From contig NZ_LT827010.1 in assembly GCF_900119315.1 (NCBI RefSeq), forward strand, positions 8,364,001 to 8,428,000: DNA of 64,000 nucleotides, in the 5' to 3' direction. Each line of letters starts with the position of its first letter. The stretch's first letter is position 1. The notes under the pieces are model-generated. The model was not told where the DNA came from and made no database searches. It worked only from the letters and a program-made list of their open reading frames with translations. The position numbers and the translations under genes were made by a program. Positions 16,503 through 25,829 of this stretch are shown one piece after another. The DNA comes from Actinoplanes sp. SE50/110 (GTDB lineage: Bacteria > Actinomycetota > Actinomycetes > Mycobacteriales > Micromonosporaceae).

Positions 16503-16558
16503 CGTCACCTCCGTGGGTCGAAGCGTTGGTGACAGTGTGAAACAGCCTTATCCGAACT

Positions 16559-17818
16559 TTATCCGGTAATGCCGGAAACCAGCCCCAGTGAGGACGGCGT
16601 CACGCCCGGGAAGACCGAGGCCACGTCGCCCACCCCGCAGCGGGTCCGGAGGATCTCGCCGATCACCGCCCGGTAGTCGGTGGTCACCGCCAGGTCGCCG
16701 TCGCAGAGCTGGGCCGGGCTCAACCCGGGCCAGGTGCCGTAGACCTGCCCGCCGCGCACCCCGCCGCCGAGCACGAACATCGCGTTGCCGTACCCGTGGT
16801 CCAGGCCGGCCGAGCCGTTCTGCGCCACCCGCCGGCCGAACTCGCTGATCGTGATCAGGGTGACCCGGCGCAGGCCGTCCGCGCCGAGGTCGGTGGCGAA
16901 CGCCGCGATCGCCGCGGCCAGCTGGGCCAGCTGGTCGTGCATCCGCCGGCCGGTCTGGGCGATGCCGAGGTTCTCGTGCATGTCCCAGTCGCCGGAGTCG
17001 ACCGTGGCGGTCATCAGCCCGGCCCGCGCCTTGATCAGCCGGGCCACGTCGCGCAGCGCCCCACCCAGGTCGGTGGCCGGGTAGACGGCGCCGTTGGCCG
17101 GCGTGTACCCGGCCGCCTTCAACGCCTTGGCCCGGGCCAGCGCCCCGGTGAGCTGGTTGACCGGGCCGGTCAGCCCGGCCGGCGCGCCGCGGTAGAGCGC
17201 CGCCATGGTGGCCGCGAGCGGCTTGGTGGCGTCGTCGCCGGAGAGCGCGAGCCCGTCCACCGAGGTGACCCCGAGGTACGGCGCCGGGCCGGCGAGCACC
17301 CGGGCCGGGCGCGCGGTACCCATCGCGATCGCGTCGAAGGGGTCGCCGGCGTGCAGGGTGCCGAGCATCCGGTTGAGCCAGCCGGTGCGCAGCGAGGTGC
17401 CCGGGGCGGCCCGCTCCAGCTCCTCCATGGCGGAGAAGTGCGACCGGTTCGGGGCCGGCTGGCCGACCGCCTGGATCGCCGCCAACCGGCCCGAGTTCCA
17501 GAACGGCAGCAGCGGAGCCAGCGCCGGGTGCAGCCCGAAGAACGATCCGGCGCCGATCAGCTGGCTCTTCGGCACCCCGATGGTGGGCCGGGCGGTGTAG
17601 TAGGCCGGGTCGCCGGCCGGTACCACCGCGGACAGCCCGTCGAAGCCGCCGCGCAGCGAGAGCAGCACCAGCACGTCACCGGAGTAGGCCGGGTCGGCGG
17701 CGAAGGCGAGCTGGGTGTCGAGCTGCGAGCCGGCCAGCCCGGCGAACGCGCCCGCGGCCCCGGCGGCCAGCAGCCGGCGGCGGGAGAGGGTCTCTCGGCA
17801 GGTCACAGTCGTCCTCAT
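16559..17818 (-). CDS. Tat-exported DUF1501 protein
   Basis: The 419-residue protein starts with a twin-arginine signal (LSRRRLLAAGAAG) and carries DUF1501 features: LVLLSLRGGFDGLSAVVP, GLHPALAPL, the sulfatase-like ISEFGRRVAQNGSAGLDHG and the DYRAVIGEIL end. DUF1501 proteins belong to the alkaline-phosphatase-like fold but their substrate is unknown. Its ATG overlaps the stop of the DUF1800 gene, the usual partner. Confidence 0.9.
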   Translation of the reverse strand: MRTTVTCRETLSRRRLLAAGAAGAFAGLAGSQLDTQLAFAADPAYSGDVLVLLSLRGGFDGLSAVVPAGDPAYYTARPTIGVPKSQLIGAGSFFGLHPALAPLLPFWNSGRLAAIQAVGQPAPNRSHFSAMEELERAAPGTSLRTGWLNRMLGTLHAGDPFDAIAMGTARPARVLAGPAPYLGVTSVDGLALSGDDATKPLAATMAALYRGAPAGLTGPVNQLTGALARAKALKAAGYTPANGAVYPATDLGGALRDVARLIKARAGLMTATVDSGDWDMHENLGIAQTGRRMHDQLAQLAAAIAAFATDLGADGLRRVTLITISEFGRRVAQNGSAGLDHGYGNAMFVLGGGVRGGQVYGTWPGLSPAQLCDGDLAVTTDYRAVIGEILRTRCGVGDVASVFPGVTPSSLGLVSGITG

Positions 17819-19449
17819 CTCAGGGCGAAATTGGGCGAGTTCAGCAGCATCGTCATCAGGTACGGGTACATCCAGCCCACCGCGGGATCGTTGTACTTCA
17901 GTGGCGAGGCCGGTGTCTTGCCGTAGAAGGCGGCCAGCGCGGCGGTCTGGTCGGGGCCGAGCCGCACCCCGAGCAGTCGCTCCGCGGTCGCGTCGATCAG
18001 CGCCTGGTAGGTGGCCGGCCGGGCACCGATCATCGCGGTCAGCAGGTCGGCCGGCTTGACCAGGTCGGTCGGCCAGTAACCGGCGGCCAGCGACAGGTGG
18101 AAGTTCCACCGCACCAGCAGGCCGGACGGGGACGCCCAGGCGGCGGCGACATCCGGGTAGCCGTTCGGCGGTCCCCAGAGCAGCGGGGCGTGACCGGCGT
18201 TGCGGGCCATCCAGTAGATCGACTCGAACGACTTGGTCCCGCTCGGCGGCGGTCCGTACCCGAGGATCCGCACCGTGGCCGCCAGGTCCTCCAGCGGGGT
18301 GCGGGTCTTCGCCCCGATCGCCGCGGCGAACTCGGGCGCGGTGAACAGCGCCCGCAGCACCGGCGCGATCGCCGACCGGCTGTCCAGATAGACCTTGACC
18401 AGTTTGGTGACCAGGTCGGGCGACGGCTCGTCGGCGACGAACCGGACGCACAGTTTGGTGACGATCCGGCGGGCGGTGGACGGGTGCAGCGCCAGGTAGT
18501 CGAGGAAGGCCAGGGTCGCCGCCTCGCCGCCGGTGGTGGTGGCGTTGGCGTGGCTGAACCCCAGGATCCGCACCGGGCCGGTCACGTGGTTGGCCGCGTC
18601 GTACCGGTAGGCGCCGGTGGTGTTGTCCACGGTCATCCCGCTGAGCAGCTTCGCCGCGTCCTTGACGTCCGCCTCGGTGTAGCCCAGTCCGACGGTGTGC
18701 AGCTCCAGCAGTTCCCGGCCGTAGTTCTCGTTCGGCGCCTGCCGGGTGGAGAACCGGTTGTCCAGGTAGGTGAGCATCGCCGGGTGCCGGGCCGAGGCCT
18801 TGAGCAGGTCGGCGAAGCTGCCCAGGGCGTACCTGCGGATCACCGCCCGGTCGTAGTCGGTGCGGCTGTCCCACACGTCGCCGGACGGGCAGGTCACGTT
18901 GAGGTGGTTCGACCAGAAGTCCACCATCACCTCGAACAGCTGCCGCCTGCTCCAGATGGCCCGGATCGGCGCCGCGAACGACAGCTGCCACATCGGCGTC
19001 CAGTCGTGCAGCTTCAGCTGTCCGGCGGTGACCCGGGCGTGGATGTCGGTGATGCTCAGCCCGCACAGCGGCAGCCGGGAGATCAGCTCGTCGGCGACCG
19101 GGTCGTCGATCGAGCCGGGGTCGAGCTGCCGGTCCAGCCAGGCGGTCGCGCCCAGCCTGCGGATCTCGGCGATGGATTCCGGGCCGGGCCCGAAGGTGGC
19201 CCGCCGCAGCAGGTGCAGCAGGGGGTCGGCGGGAAGGAGCCCGGCGACGCCCGGGTCCTCGATCACCACACCCGGTTCGACCGCGGTGCGCAGGCCGGGG
19301 CCGGCGGTGGAGGAGGCCAGGGCGGGCGTACCCGTGGTGAGCGCGGCGGCGGCGCCGGCCGCGACCGCACCGCCGATCGCGGTACGCCGGTTCAGGGTCT
19401 GCTCGGCAACTGTCACGGAGGAACAGTCGGAAGTTTCCCGCGCCACCAT
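17815..19449 (-). CDS. Tat-exported DUF1800 protein
   Basis: The 544-residue protein has a twin-arginine region (LNRRTAIGGAVAAGAAAAL) and typical DUF1800 segments: LLRRATFGPGPESIAEIRRLG, a WSNHLNV block, DNRFSTRQAPNENYGRELLELHT and the FESIYWM block. DUF1800 and DUF1501 genes occur together in many bacteria; both are exported and of unknown role. The first 18 residues before VTVAEQT may be untranslated. A spermidine-synthase-like gene diverges upstream. Confidence 0.9.
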   Translation of the reverse strand: MVARETSDCSSVTVAEQTLNRRTAIGGAVAAGAAAALTTGTPALASSTAGPGLRTAVEPGVVIEDPGVAGLLPADPLLHLLRRATFGPGPESIAEIRRLGATAWLDRQLDPGSIDDPVADELISRLPLCGLSITDIHARVTAGQLKLHDWTPMWQLSFAAPIRAIWSRRQLFEVMVDFWSNHLNVTCPSGDVWDSRTDYDRAVIRRYALGSFADLLKASARHPAMLTYLDNRFSTRQAPNENYGRELLELHTVGLGYTEADVKDAAKLLSGMTVDNTTGAYRYDAANHVTGPVRILGFSHANATTTGGEAATLAFLDYLALHPSTARRIVTKLCVRFVADEPSPDLVTKLVKVYLDSRSAIAPVLRALFTAPEFAAAIGAKTRTPLEDLAATVRILGYGPPPSGTKSFESIYWMARNAGHAPLLWGPPNGYPDVAAAWASPSGLLVRWNFHLSLAAGYWPTDLVKPADLLTAMIGARPATYQALIDATAERLLGVRLGPDQTAALAAFYGKTPASPLKYNDPAVGWMYPYLMTMLLNSPNFALR

Positions 19450-19497
19450 CGCGTTCCCCGCTCCGCGCTACCAAGCTGCTCCCCGGACAATGGTCGG

Positions 19498-20349
19498 ATG
19501 GCACAGCGCAGGGCATCGCGACGGCGGGTGGAGACGGTCGCCTCGGGCGTCGCGGAGCTGGTTCCGGACCCGGACCGGGACACCGCGTTCACCCTGCTGC
19601 TGGACGGCGCGCCGCAGTCGCACGTGGACCTGGCCGACCCGGCGTACCTGCAGTTCGAGTACGTGCGGCGGATCGCCGCGGCGATCGACCTGGTGGCCGC
19701 CCCGGGCCGGCCGCTGCGCGCGCTGCATCTGGGTGGCGGCGCGCTGACCCTGCCGCGCTATCTGGCCGCCACCCGGCCCGGTTCGGCGCAGCGGGTGGTC
19801 GAGATCGACGGGCCGCTGGTCGAGCTGGTCCGCCGGGAGCTGCCGCTCCCCGCGCAGGCGAACATCCGGGTCCGGGTGGGTGACGCGCGCGAGGCTGTCG
19901 AGGGCATGCGCGACGGCGGGTACGACGTGATCGTGCTGGACGTGTTCGCCGGCGCCCGCACCCCGGCCCATCTGGCCTCGGCCGAATTCGCCGCGCAGGT
20001 GGCCCGGGTGCTGGCCACGGACGGCTGGCTGATCGCCAACATCGCCGACGGCCCGCCGCTGCGGCACGCCCGCGCCCAGGTCGCCACGATCCGGTCGGTG
20101 TTGCCCCAGGCCTGTCTGGTTGCCGACGCGTCGGTGCTGCGCGGCCGCAGGTTCGGCAATCTGGTGGTGCTCGCCGGTCGCACCCCACCCCCGGTGGCCG
20201 AGCTGACCCGGCGAGCCGCGGGCGACTGGTTCCCCGGGCGGGTGGAGACCGACCTGGAGCGATTCGCGGCCGGGGCGGTCCCGGTGCCGGACGCCACCGC
20301 GACAGCGTCACCCCTGCCCCCGGCCGGCCTGTTCGATAACCGAAAGTAA
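19498..20349 (+). CDS. Spermidine-synthase-like methyltransferase-fold protein
   Basis: This 283-residue protein has the Rossmann glycine loop (LHLGGGALTLPRYL), the acidic strand end VVEIDGPLVELV, GDAREAVEGM and VIVLDVFAGARTP, an order typical of PolyA-amine synthase relatives. Key polyamine-binding residues cannot be confirmed. No SpeD or other polyamine gene is nearby, so the label is a fold assignment. It diverges from the DUF1800/DUF1501 pair with a 48-base gap. Confidence 0.85.
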   Translation: MAQRRASRRRVETVASGVAELVPDPDRDTAFTLLLDGAPQSHVDLADPAYLQFEYVRRIAAAIDLVAAPGRPLRALHLGGGALTLPRYLAATRPGSAQRVVEIDGPLVELVRRELPLPAQANIRVRVGDAREAVEGMRDGGYDVIVLDVFAGARTPAHLASAEFAAQVARVLATDGWLIANIADGPPLRHARAQVATIRSVLPQACLVADASVLRGRRFGNLVVLAGRTPPPVAELTRRAAGDWFPGRVETDLERFAAGAVPVPDATATASPLPPAGLFDNRK

Positions 20350-20507
20350 CGGATCGGTCGGCCGATGGTTCATCGGTCATTACCGTCCGGTGTCACTTTC
20401 GCAAGTTCCGGTGTGATTCGCGTCGGGTCGCTGGCGACACTGGTAGGACAAGGCTGTAATCGTTTGGCCGCGATCATCCCGCTGCGGCGTGAACGGGGAA
20501 GGCAACC

Positions 20508-21464
20508 ATGTTCCACCAGCACTTCCTGTCCGCTCCGGGCACCGACCTCGGACCGCTGGACAGCGGCGAGCGGGTGCTCTGGAAAGGCCGCTGCGCGGCC
20601 GCGGAGTACGCGTTCGACGAGGCGTCCTCGCTACCGCGCTGGACCCTGCCGGAAGAGACCGAGGTCCTGGTCACGGACCGCCGGGTTCGCTATACGTATG
20701 CGGACGAGAGCACGGTGCGTAATGGCGAGTTGTTCTGGCTCTGGCCGCAGCACCTGCGTGTGCAGCCGGGCAACCGGGACGCCGGCCGCACCGCCACGGT
20801 GACCCAGATCCAGCTGGTCTGCAACGGGCCGGAGGGCAGTTTCCCGGCCCTGGTGTTCGCCGGCGGCGACCTGGCCACGGTGGGCGACGCGGACCGTCTG
20901 GCCAACGTGCTGCGTCAGGCGATCGCCCGGTTCCGGGTGGAGAACGCCACGGAGATCGGGGTGGCGCCGGCGCACGCGCGGATGCTGTCGCGTCAGGTGA
21001 TCGGGCCCGAGTTCACCAACTATCAGGGCGGTGCGGGGCAGACGGTGACGCTGCTGGGCGCGGTCCCGGTGCCCGCCCCGGAGCCCGCCTACCCCGAGCC
21101 GATCTACGCCGAGGCCGTCTACGACGAGCCGGCGTACGAGGAGCCGGTCTACCGGGAGCCGGTGTACGAGGAGCCCGTCCGTCAGGAGCCGGCCTATCAG
21201 CAGCCGGTCTCCGGGATGCCGATCTCCGCCTCCCGCGGGTACGGCGAGCGGCCCGGACTGGCCGCCGACGCCGAGCGCGCCGAGCAGGCGTTGCGCGCCG
21301 AGCAGGATTCCCGGCAGGCCCAGCCCGACCTCGCCTCGCGCGCGTCCAGCCTGGCCGCCCGGATCGCCGGTCTGGTCGCCGGCACCGACGAGGACCCGTT
21401 CGGGCGGACCGCCAACCTGTCGTCCTACCTGAACCGTCCGGACGACGCCGCGTCCGGCCGCTGA
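20508..21464 (+). CDS. Hypothetical protein with Tyr-x-Glu-Pro repeats
   Basis: Residues 1-175 of this 318-residue protein look folded (LVTDRRVRYTYADES, FWLWPQHLRVQPG) and resemble PH-like or membrane-trafficking regulators only in general shape. Residues 185-240 are an imperfect repeat of YxEPVY units rich in Tyr, Glu and Pro, followed by a charged helix and a C-terminal FGRTANLSSYLNRP tail. No signal peptide. No family was identified. Confidence 0.7.
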   Translation: MFHQHFLSAPGTDLGPLDSGERVLWKGRCAAAEYAFDEASSLPRWTLPEETEVLVTDRRVRYTYADESTVRNGELFWLWPQHLRVQPGNRDAGRTATVTQIQLVCNGPEGSFPALVFAGGDLATVGDADRLANVLRQAIARFRVENATEIGVAPAHARMLSRQVIGPEFTNYQGGAGQTVTLLGAVPVPAPEPAYPEPIYAEAVYDEPAYEEPVYREPVYEEPVRQEPAYQQPVSGMPISASRGYGERPGLAADAERAEQALRAEQDSRQAQPDLASRASSLAARIAGLVAGTDEDPFGRTANLSSYLNRPDDAASGR

Positions 21465-21598
21465 GGGGCTCTGGCCGCCCGACGCTGCGGCCGGCCCGAT
21501 CAGGCCGCTGAGGACGCCGGCCGCCCCACGCGGCGGCCGGCCCGATCAGGCCGCTGAGGACTCCGGCCGCCCGGCGCGGCGGCCGGCCCGGTCAGGCC
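21460..21598. repeat. Three tandem 46-47-bp copies of a GC-rich hairpin unit
   Basis: Units at 21460-21506, 21507-21552 and 21553-21598 begin GCTGAGG and end TCAGGCC; each contains a CCGGCCGCC/GGCGGCCGG stem. The stop codon of the rightward gene lies in the first unit and that of leftward terC in the third. The array therefore looks like a triplicated convergent terminator. Confidence 0.85.
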
Positions 21599-22803
21599 GC
21601 AGACGGCTCGGGCCGTACGTAGCAGCGGCCGGCCGCCACCCGCTCGGCGTGCACCCGGTGCGCCCGGCGCAGCAGGTCGGTCAGGTCGCCGTGCTGCCGG
21701 TACCGCGCCGGCAGGCTCTGCAGGTTCCGCTCCTCGTCGAGAAGCAGGTGGTACACCTCGTCGCAGTAGGCCGGATCCTTCTCGATCTCGAGGAACTCGG
21801 TGGCGCGCCGCCGGGCCGCCGCCGAGTACGTCTGCGCCCGGCCGCGTGGACTGAGCAGCGATGCCACCACGGTGACCAGCAGCACCCCGACGATGATGGC
21901 AAGCGAGGCGCCGGTGGGAATCTCGGTGACCCCGATGTGCTCACCGGCGTTGATGAACGGCACGTTGTTCCGGTGCAGGGCGTGCAGGATCAGCTTGACC
22001 CCGATCAGGGCGAGGATCGCGGACAGCCCGTACGACAGGTACACCAGGCGGTCCAGCAGCCCGTCGATCAGGAAGTACAACTGGCGCAGGCCGAGCAGGG
22101 AGAACGCGGTCGCGGTGAAGACCAGGTAGACGTTCTGGGTGAGCCCGAAGATGGCCGGGATCGAGTCGAGCGCGAACAGGATGTCGGTGCCACCGATCGC
22201 GATCATCACGAGCAGCATCGGGGTCAGCATCCGCTTGCCGTCCCGGTAGGTGACCAGTTTGTCGCCGTCGTAGGTATCGGTGGTCCGCAGCACCCGGCGG
22301 GCCAGCCGGATCACCACGTTGTCCGGCGGGGTCTGCTCGCCCCCGGCCTTCCCGCGCACCAGATTGCCGGCGGTGAGCAGCAGAATCAGCCCGAACAGGT
22401 AGAAGACCCAGGCGAACGAGTCGATCAGCGCGGCGCCCACCAGGATGAACGCGGTGCGGGCGACCAGCGACACGGCGATCCCGACGAGCAGCACCTTCTG
22501 CTGGTCGGCGCGGGGCACCCGGAAGCTGCCGAGCAGCAGCAGGAAGACGAACAGGTTGTCGACCGAGAGCGCCTCCTCGGTGACGTAGCCGGCGAAATAC
22601 TCCTGGCCCATCCCGGACCCGCCGACCACCCAGATCCCGGCGCCGAACAGCAGCGCGATGCTGACGTAGACGCCGGTCCACAGTGCCGCCTCACGCAGCC
22701 TCGGCACGTGCGCCCGCCGGACGTGGACGAAGAAGTCGAAGAGCAGCAGACCGACGATCCCGAGAACCGTCGACAGCCACACCAGGCCCGACACATGCCG
22801 CAT
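21592..22803 (-). CDS. TerC-family integral membrane protein
   Basis: The 403-residue protein has about nine membrane helices and the TerC signatures EALSVDNLFVFLLLL and GGTDILFALDSIPAIFG with acidic residues inside helices, as expected for a metal (often manganese) exporter. The last 85 residues form a cytosolic extension rich in Arg. A pentapeptide-repeat gene lies upstream on the same strand. Confidence 0.93.
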   Translation of the reverse strand: MRHVSGLVWLSTVLGIVGLLLFDFFVHVRRAHVPRLREAALWTGVYVSIALLFGAGIWVVGGSGMGQEYFAGYVTEEALSVDNLFVFLLLLGSFRVPRADQQKVLLVGIAVSLVARTAFILVGAALIDSFAWVFYLFGLILLLTAGNLVRGKAGGEQTPPDNVVIRLARRVLRTTDTYDGDKLVTYRDGKRMLTPMLLVMIAIGGTDILFALDSIPAIFGLTQNVYLVFTATAFSLLGLRQLYFLIDGLLDRLVYLSYGLSAILALIGVKLILHALHRNNVPFINAGEHIGVTEIPTGASLAIIVGVLLVTVVASLLSPRGRAQTYSAAARRRATEFLEIEKDPAYCDEVYHLLLDEERNLQSLPARYRQHGDLTDLLRRAHRVHAERVAAGRCYVRPEPSAA

Positions 22804-22812
22804 CGGCTCAGC

Positions 22813-23574
22813 TTAGAGGGGATCGTCGTCCGTCATTGCGGCGCGCAGCTGTGACGCGGCCAGGAACAGTGCGCCGGTCAGGTCGGCCCCGCGCAGGTCG
22901 GCGCCGCGCAGATCGGCACCGGTGAAGTCGGCCCGGCGCAGGTCCGCCCCGCGCAGGTCGGCGCCGATCAGCAGCGCGCCGCGGAAACTCGCGCCGCGCA
23001 GGTCGGCGCCCCGGAATCCACGGCCGATCAGCTGCGCTCCGCCGTGGTCCGGGCGGCGGCCGCCGATACCGGCGCGGGCCAGCTCGCTGGCCCGGCGCAG
23101 CAACGGCACGGCCCGCTGCCGGTACGGCTCCACGTCGAGTCCGCGCAGCTCGTCGGCGGACCGCGCGGCCACCATCTCGATCTCGTCCCGGGCCGCGGCC
23201 AGCTTCGGGTGCAGCCGGCGCGCCTCGCCCAGCTTCAGTGCCTCGGTCAGCAGCCAGAGCAGCTCGTGCAGCCGGCGCATCACCGGCAGGGTGGCGAACA
23301 TGGCGCCGGCCAGCTCCGGGGCGCCGCGCCAGTCCCGCCCGCCGAAGGTCTCCTGGGTGATCCGCTGACCGGCGCCGAAGCAGTCGAAGACCACGCAGCC
23401 GCGGAACCCGCGCTCCGGCAGCACCTCGTGGATCGTGCAGCGGAAGTCGTCACCCAGGTTGCGGCAGGCCTGCCCGGCCGGCTTGGTGACGGCGAAATCC
23501 GAGGATTTGGCGAAGGCCGGGGCGACACAGCAGAGCGCGGCGCATTTCGTACAGTCCGCCGCCAAGTGCCTCAT
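22813..23574 (-). CDS. Pentapeptide-repeat protein with Cys-rich N-terminus
   Basis: The 253-residue protein begins with a metal-site-like cluster (CTKCAALCC, then Cys at positions near 36, 45, 60 and 65). A helical middle is followed by about ten A[DN]LRG-type pentapeptide repeats (residues 180-240; GADLRGASFRGALLIGADLR) forming a right-handed quadrilateral beta-helix. The Cys pattern resembles YkgJ-type metal-chelating domains. Function is unknown. Its ATG overlaps the stop of the acyltransferase gene. Confidence 0.82.
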   Translation of the reverse strand: MRHLAADCTKCAALCCVAPAFAKSSDFAVTKPAGQACRNLGDDFRCTIHEVLPERGFRGCVVFDCFGAGQRITQETFGGRDWRGAPELAGAMFATLPVMRRLHELLWLLTEALKLGEARRLHPKLAAARDEIEMVAARSADELRGLDVEPYRQRAVPLLRRASELARAGIGGRRPDHGGAQLIGRGFRGADLRGASFRGALLIGADLRGADLRRADFTGADLRGADLRGADLTGALFLAASQLRAAMTDDDPL

Positions 23575-24848
23575 CGGTCACCGCCGAGCTCGCGGGCGGC
23601 CCGGACCAGCCGCCCCTCCCGGGTCTGCCGGGGCAGCGCGCCGGCGGCCGCGTCGGCGGCCGAGGCGACCCGCAGCTCGGTGAGCGACTGCCGCAACCCG
23701 GACCGCAGCCGCGCCGCCAGCGGCTTCTCGATCAGCCGGTGCACCAGCCAGGACAGGCCCAGGAGCAGGCCGATGGCGATCGCCACCAGCAGCCAGACGG
23801 GCAGGTGGGTCGCCTGGTAGGTGTGCCGGATGAAGGTGTAGCCGAGGCGCTGGTGCAGCAGGTAGAACGGGTAGGTCAGGGCGCCCGCGGTGCTCAGCCA
23901 GGCCCAACGGATCCGGTCGGTCCAGCCGAGCGCGATGGCCAGCATCACGGCGTAGGCGACCGTGATGATCACGGCGCCCGGCCAGGTCGGCACGGTGAAA
24001 CCGGGGTGCAGCGAGTTCACCCGGTCGATCACCCGCTGCACGCTGACCAGCCAGGCGAACCCGACGATGCCGAACAGCAGCCAGGACCGGCCGAACCGGT
24101 GGATCAGGAACGCGGCGATGCCGGCGATGAAGTACGGCGCGTAGTCCGGCACGGCCAGCACCTGCACCCACCGGCTGCCGGTCATCGGGCCCAGCGCCGC
24201 GACGGTCATCCACACCGCGCAGAACAGCACCACCCGGCGGTAGGTCAGCCCGACCGCCACCAGCGCCGCGAACAGCAGGTAGAAACGCAGCTCGACGAAG
24301 AGCGTCCAGTACACCGTGTCGACCGAGCCGACACCGAGCGGCTCCTGCAGCATGGTCAGGTTCGCCGCGACCTGGCGCAGGTCGGGGGTTCCGGAGACCG
24401 GGACGCCGCCGTTGATCGGGGCGAGCGTGACCACCGCCGTGGTGATCAGCACACCGGCCCAGTACGCCGGGTAGAGCCGGCTGACCCGGGAGGTGAAGAA
24501 GTCGCCGAGGCTCCGGTTCCAGCTGCTCATCCCGATCACGAAGCCACTGATCAGGAAGAAGAGCTCGACGCCGAGGAAGCCGTAGACGGTGACGTGGGCC
24601 AGGTGCGGCAGGAAGTACGCCGGGGTGTGCCGCCCGTCGACCCGCCAGGACGCCGTCAGGTGGTAGGCGGCGACGGCGAGCGCGGCGATCAGCCGGAGTG
24701 CGTCCAGGGTGGCGAGCCGGGCCGGTTTACCGGCCGGCGCATCCCTCGCCGGCCGGTTGACCGGCGGGGACGGCTGCTCCGCAGAGAGCGCCGTATTTCG
24801 CCCGGATATACCGGCTTGCCTGATTTTGGCCGCGTTTTGATTCGTCAT
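23571..24848 (-). CDS. Acyltransferase-3 (OafA/OatA-type) membrane protein
   Basis: This 425-residue multi-span protein has the family start (TLDALRLIAALAVAAYHLT, with the catalytic His), the GVELFFLISGFVI helix and the RVSRLYPAYW motif. Such enzymes O-acylate sugars of cell-surface glycans or small molecules; the substrate is unknown. There is no extracellular SGNH domain. It is translationally coupled to the downstream pentapeptide protein. Confidence 0.9.
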   Translation of the reverse strand: MTNQNAAKIRQAGISGRNTALSAEQPSPPVNRPARDAPAGKPARLATLDALRLIAALAVAAYHLTASWRVDGRHTPAYFLPHLAHVTVYGFLGVELFFLISGFVIGMSSWNRSLGDFFTSRVSRLYPAYWAGVLITTAVVTLAPINGGVPVSGTPDLRQVAANLTMLQEPLGVGSVDTVYWTLFVELRFYLLFAALVAVGLTYRRVVLFCAVWMTVAALGPMTGSRWVQVLAVPDYAPYFIAGIAAFLIHRFGRSWLLFGIVGFAWLVSVQRVIDRVNSLHPGFTVPTWPGAVIITVAYAVMLAIALGWTDRIRWAWLSTAGALTYPFYLLHQRLGYTFIRHTYQATHLPVWLLVAIAIGLLLGLSWLVHRLIEKPLAARLRSGLRQSLTELRVASAADAAAGALPRQTREGRLVRAARELGGDR

Positions 24849-24924
24849 CGGAGCGGAGAATAGCCGCTCAGGTCAATGTCCGCCGAAAAGTACATCACTT
24901 CGCGTGCGTAATAAGATCCGCACC

Positions 24925-25746
24925 ATGGAGTCGCCGCCACTGCCCGTGCACTACAGCCGGCGGGCCGCCCTGCGCCACCGCGCCGCCCATCCGCGCGGTC
25001 TCCCGCCGGGTGCGCTGACCCCGGCGACCGGCGCCGCGACCGGCACGATCCCGGTGATCCTGGTGCACGGCACCAACGGCCGCTCGGCCAGCGACTGGTT
25101 CACCCTCGCCCCGCTGCTGGCCAACGCGGGCCGCGCGGTCTACCCGTTCGACTGGCGGCGGGCCCGCCCCGGGCCGGACGTCACCGCCACCCACCGGCAC
25201 GCGCTCGACCTGGCCGCCTTCATCGACGAGGTCCGGGCGACGACCGGCGCCGACCGGGTGGACGTGGTCGGCCATTCCTGGGGTGCGGTCCTGGCCGGTT
25301 ACCTGACCCGGTGCCTGCCCGGCGAGCCGGCCGCCGGCACGGTCCGCACGCTGGTCGGGCTGGCGCCCACCTACGGCGGCACCACCCTGCACGGTCTGCT
25401 GAACCGGCCGCACCGGCTCCCGGCCGGGCTGCGCCGCTGGCTGGACGCGAAGATCCCGACCTGGCGAGAGCAGCTGCCCGGCTCCCCGGTGCTGACCGCG
25501 CTGCGGACCGCTCCCCCGCCACCGTCGACCCGGTACACCACGATCGTCACCCGGTACGACCAGATGGTCACGCCGTACACCGCCTCGCTGGCCGCCGTGC
25601 CGGACGCCACCCCGGTGCTGCTGCAGGATCACGCCCGGCGCGCCGTCGTCGGGCATCTCGGCATCCTGCACCACCCGGCCGCCCTCGCCCAGGTCCTCAC
25701 CGCGCTGCACGGGCGGTCAGGAGCCACGATCGCGGACCCGCAGTGA
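24925..25746 (+). CDS. Alpha/beta-hydrolase lipase (triacylglycerol lipase class 2 type)
   Basis: The 273-residue protein has the oxyanion HG motif (ILVHGTNG), the Ser elbow VVGHSWGAVLA at about residue 118, and the acid and His candidates VTRYDQMVTP and VGHLGILH near the end. No clear signal peptide is seen. A TAATAA hexamer ends 10 bases before the ATG, so the transcript may be leaderless. The substrate is unknown. Confidence 0.85.
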   Translation: MESPPLPVHYSRRAALRHRAAHPRGLPPGALTPATGAATGTIPVILVHGTNGRSASDWFTLAPLLANAGRAVYPFDWRRARPGPDVTATHRHALDLAAFIDEVRATTGADRVDVVGHSWGAVLAGYLTRCLPGEPAAGTVRTLVGLAPTYGGTTLHGLLNRPHRLPAGLRRWLDAKIPTWREQLPGSPVLTALRTAPPPPSTRYTTIVTRYDQMVTPYTASLAAVPDATPVLLQDHARRAVVGHLGILHHPAALAQVLTALHGRSGATIADPQ

Positions 25747-25829
25747 TGGGCACAGCCCGCCCCGTCGACCGGCGCCCCGCCTTCGGCTGGCCCGCTGCAC
25801 GGGCCAGCGCCGCCCTGTTCGCCTGACGG

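Noticed and set aside
21780..22830. Manganese riboswitch before the TerC gene
   Set aside because: The upstream pentapeptide gene ends nine bases before the TerC start, leaving no room for a leader.
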